Assembly: GCA_005784505.1 (NCBI GenBank)
Contig: VCAZ01000001.1
Location: 1,251,001-1,315,000 of the forward strand
Length of the DNA: 64,000 nt
Direction: 5' to 3'
DNA from: Bagarius yarrelli
Lineage: Eukaryota; Chordata; Actinopteri; Siluriformes; Sisoridae
The translations under genes were made by a program, and so were the position numbers. Each line of letters opens with the position of its first letter. The first letter of the stretch is position 1. Below are positions 61,154 to 64,000 of this stretch, piece by piece. The notes beneath the pieces were generated by a model that was not told the DNA's origin, did no database searches, and saw only the letters and a program-made list of their open reading frames with translations.

Positions 61154-61253
61154 ATTTTAAAGCTGTGTCCTAAGAAGAAGAGCTCGGCTGCTTACACCTT
61201 CTGCAAAGCCATGGGCCTCCTGGGGATGCAGTTCCACCTATTCGAGAATGAAT
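61154..61253 (+). CDS. iqsec3: iqsec3 exon, PH domain part 2
   Basis: 100 bases; acceptor TACTCAAAG before 61154, donor AAT-GAA-T/GTGAGA after 61253. 33 codons: ILKLCPKKKSSAAYTFCKAM, GLLGMQFHLFENE, plus one base of Tyr. The PKKKSS loop is basic and typical of the IQSEC PH domain, which binds acidic phospholipid. The exon is separated from the next by the shortest intron in the gene (337 bases). Confidence 0.96.
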
Positions 61254-61590
61254 GTGAGATCAAGCTTGATGTTTATTTTTTAACTAGAGAAGCTGTAGAA
61301 GAAAGAAAACAGCATATACTTTATCTATCTATCTATCTTTTATCTTTATCTATCTATCTCTACACATACACACACACCACTATCACTACCACTAAGCAGA
61401 AATTCTACAAAGTTTGCAAAATATTATCATATTATTGCCATATTTTAGTGATTTCTTTGTATCGTTGTTCAAAATTGATGATAAAATTCTCTTGGTAAAG
61501 GAATTTGTTTAATCTTTAATTAATCTAAAGTTGTTGTTTGACATAATAGGCTAAGCAGTAAAAGGTCTTCTTTGAAACTCGTTTGTTCAG
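61254..61590 (+). other. 337-base intron with (ATCT)n
   Basis: Contains an ATCT/CA simple repeat at 61319-61379 and an ordinary acceptor (CGTTTGTTCAG). Confidence 0.9.
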
Positions 61591-61752
61591 ACTATCCCCA
61601 TGCCATAACGATCGTGTCTCCGGTTGCTGGCTCAGAAAAGAAGCAGGTCCTGAATTTCTGTGCTCAAAGCTCAGAGGAACTTCTCAAGTTTGTGGAGGAC
61701 CTGAAGGAATCCATCGCTGAGGTGACTGAAATGGAGCAGATACGCATTGAAT
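61591..61752 (+). CDS. iqsec3: iqsec3 exon, end of PH domain and C-terminal helix
   Basis: 162 bases; donor ATT-GAA-T/GTGAGT after 61752. Two bases complete Tyr, then 53 codons: YPHAITIVSPVAGSEKKQVL, NFCAQSSEELLKFVEDLKES, IAEVTEMEQIRIE, plus one base. This is the last PH strand and its long C-terminal helix. In other IQSEC proteins the next residues start with Trp, which fits the T left at the exon end. No matching next exon is visible up to 64000, so the C-terminal tail must lie beyond the window. An apparent continuation to 61913 is intron. Confidence 0.96.
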
Positions 61753-62346
61753 GTGAGTGTATTTCACATGTGGGGGGTTTTCCCCCATCCGTAAGCACTG
61801 TATTAAACATAAGCACTACACAGTCAGGAATCCTGAATGTTGCGATAAAAAAAACATTAAATAACTTTACGAGAACAAACGCGGTGAGATTTACTGCATC
61901 CGCTGCAGTCTGATTGGCTGTAAGCACAAAGCGTGACAAATAATTCTCACTTTGCTTAAGGTGTATATTGCAGTTGTAACTAATCCAGATTACTCATGAC
62001 TGCTGAAATTGAGTGTGTGTACATCTCCGACGGTTCCAGCAGAAAAGTAGGTCCACAAAAAAAAATTACAGTTTGACAGTTATATAACAAAAAAAGGTGC
62101 ATAGGTTGTTTTGGCTTTTAGTTACATCAGAAGCTTGAAATTTAGTTCTTCGACTAAAACCTAACATGCTTTTATACAGGGCTGCTTTTTATATCCACCA
62201 GAACCTCCTTAGATAATCCAGTGGATCAGGATTTTGGAATATAACAAAATTTATAGCCTGTTATCTTATATTTGAGTCTGATTATTCCAAGGAAAAATTA
62301 CATTTTTAAAAAAAATTGCACTAAATATTGTGCCTGTGTGTATGTT

Positions 62347-62379
<33 letters not shown>
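62347..62379. repeat. (GT)n microsatellite
   Basis: About 16 GT units. Confidence 0.9.
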
Positions 62380-62381
<2 letters not shown>

Positions 62382-62870
62382 ACCAAGTATTAAAAATGTC
62401 TCAAATATGTCCTGTGCTTTTTGCCCCGTCGGCCATAATACAGCACTCACACTTGGGTATAGACTGAAACAATCTGTCTGGCACCAAGCAATTCACCTCT
62501 AATAGCCCCGGCTGTAAGAACTAAACCAAACAAAGTGTCGTGCATTGCAGAAATGCATTTATAAAAGATGTGAGCTGCGAAACTGGTCCAAAATGAAGAA
62601 GACGCAAACTGGAGCAAAGGTCAGAGCTGTGGTACTGCCGTTCTACTGCACGATATGTACTAGATATCTGGAATTCTTTCTGTGTGTGTGTGTGTGTGTC
62701 TGTGTGTCTGTGATCTTAAGAACCTTGTAAGAATCTTGTGTTGACACTGAGGTGAGCTGAACTTCTGTCCTCAGATTTTTTTACTTTCCCTTTTAAACAA
62801 AAAAAACAGCTGATTTGATTTCGACCCCTGGGGATTAAGTGGTCATTAATGCAGTCTTCTTATCTGTTTA

Positions 62871-63060
62871 GGGTTCTAGGATGGGTTATATAAGGATGGG
62901 TTCTCTGTTGAGTCTGATTCCTCTCAAGGTTTCTTCCTATTAGCATCTCATGGAGTTTTTCTTGCCACCATCGCCCTCATCTTGCTCATCAGGGACAAAC
63001 GGATGTTCTGTTTTATTCACATTGTATAATTATTTTTAATTGTGTAAAGCTTCTTCCATT
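62871..63060 (-). repeat. dispersed repeat, reverse partner of 53063-53518
   Basis: GGTTCTCTGTTGAGTCTGAT, CCTCTCAAGGTTTCTTCCTA and AGTTTTTCTTGCCACCATCG are the complement of blocks in the repeat nested at 53063. It is 5'-truncated relative to that copy. Confidence 0.8.
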
Positions 63061-63583
63061 TCTTTCCATGTGCTCCATCTTTTTGTGGTCTGTGTCATGT
63101 GATATTTTTTAATGTTTTTTTATTGGTTGGTTTACCAATTGTAATAAGGTGTTGCTTGTTTAGTTGATTGTTTTTCGCTATTAGGTTGTGTATTTATAAC
63201 CCCGTTCTTTAGTCTGTCCTGGTCCTCCATGCTGAGGTTGAGGCTGAGACTAAATGCTGTTTGTTTAGGGTTTTTCTGTGCTAGTCTAGTTTTTAAGATC
63301 TGTTTTTTTTCTTTCTTTTATGTTTTATGCGCCTTATAAATAACTGCACTTGCATCCCATCCAATTCCCTACATGAGCACCAATTTATGTAAATATTAAT
63401 AGACAAGAACGTATATATTATGTAATTTTTAAGCAATTCAAATTCCTGACCGCATTTCTTGACTGATCTCACTAATACTATTGATACTATTGTTGATATA
63501 TGGAAAAAATTCTAGCAATTACACTCCACCTTCTGTCTGTTTCCAGAAATGTGGAGGTTTTTCTAGGAGTGGAATAAAATAAA

Positions 63584-63665
63584 AATTAATGTGGAATAAG
63601 ATGTTCAAACACTGGCAGATTATCCTGACCTGGTATCCCGATACTTTTGTCTATATAATGTATCT
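63584..63665 (+). mobile_element. Tc1-like 3' terminal fragment
   Basis: AATGTGGAATAAGATGTTCA and ATCCCGATACTTTTGTCTAT through ATAATGTAT, the terminal part of the same fish Tc1-like family as 20211-20306. Confidence 0.5.
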
Positions 63666-64000
63666 TCATGTTGGTGTACATTACTGATGACATCCACAGG
63701 TAAACTATTCTAATGATTACGATAAAGCTCTGATTTACCATTTAAAAGCTTTTAAGGAGCAATAGTTGATTTTTCCAGTTCAGTTTCTGATGATGTAGAA
63801 GTTATTTTTGCTTTTCTTTGTTTCCTTAACTAGTGCAGAGCCTCAGCGTGCTCTCCTGTATGATTTAGCTGAGTTAACATCGTCTTTTGAGGCTCAGCGG
63901 TTTTTTGATGATTCATTTATTCGTTTTTTTTAGCCGCATTGCACCCAGATTTTTAAGCACTTTTCAAAAAGACCAAAACAAAAATGATGCAAAAAAAAGG

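Larger units (their letters stand above)
61753..64000 (+). other. start of the next intron
   Basis: Contains GT runs at about 62347-62379 and 62682-62704, a reverse copy of the 53063-type repeat and a Tc1-like end. 63060-63510 and 63670-64000 hold nothing I can name. No coding exon was found. Confidence 0.75.

Noticed and set aside
61753..61913. Extension of the last PH exon past 61752
   Set aside because: The conserved IQSEC sequence stops exactly at a GTGAGT donor and the following residues show no resemblance.
62272..62730. Small frames with Cys/Val repeats near the end
   Set aside because: Translations of GT microsatellites.

Overview
The window is animal genomic DNA, almost certainly from a ray-finned fish. 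The evidence is one intron-rich vertebrate synaptic gene whose exons are separated by introns full of fish-type tRNA-derived SINEs, hAT, Tc1, Tigger and Harbinger debris, a DIRS-like element, LINE tails and very many di- and tetranucleotide repeats. The SINE types resemble those of catfish and related otophysan teleosts, but that taxonomic refinement is an inference. I see no bacterial-type operon, CRISPR array or RNA gene.

The only protein-coding gene I can support is on the + strand: a fish orthologue of IQSEC3 (BRAG3/SynArfGEF), an ARF guanine-nucleotide exchange factor with an IQ motif, a SEC7 domain and a PH domain. Ten consecutive internal coding exons were read directly: 1492-1578, 29030-29444, 36558-37744, 45839-46000, 49609-49731, 52449-52615, 56685-56824, 58644-58769, 61154-61253 and 61591-61752. 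All junctions have AG acceptors and GT donors, and all phases agree. Together they give 2669 coding bases (about 889 codons) of one uninterrupted frame. The 5' part (start codon and N-terminal coiled coil) lies upstream of the window. The 3' part (WELE-type start of the C-terminal tail) lies downstream, because the last donor leaves the frame open after one base of a codon.

Layout: 1-29 kb is a short exon followed by a 27.5-kb intron packed with SINEs, Tc1 and hAT fragments and a GATA/GACA block. 29-38 kb holds the acidic exon and the large IQ-motif exon. 38-46 kb is an intron with a LINE-derived 36-bp minisatellite, Tigger ends, a Harbinger relic and a hAT MITE ending 70 bp before the first SEC7 exon. 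46-57 kb holds the SEC7 exons, with a giant CT tract, a segmental duplication and a foldback element interrupted by a nested repeat. 57-62 kb holds the PH exons, with a decayed DIRS-like retrotransposon and a degenerate telomere-like satellite of about 150-bp period.

How the parts work together: the IQ motif is expected to bind calmodulin, the SEC7 domain (glutamic finger codon at 49694-49696) to exchange GDP for GTP on ARF6-class GTPases, and the PH domain to bring it to membrane. In mammals IQSEC3 acts at inhibitory postsynapses with gephyrin; that role is known for the family and inferred here. The most interesting unexplained structures are the minisatellite grown in frame inside a LINE reverse-transcriptase C-terminus, the telomere-like higher-order satellite grown inside a dispersed repeat, and the interrupted foldback element.
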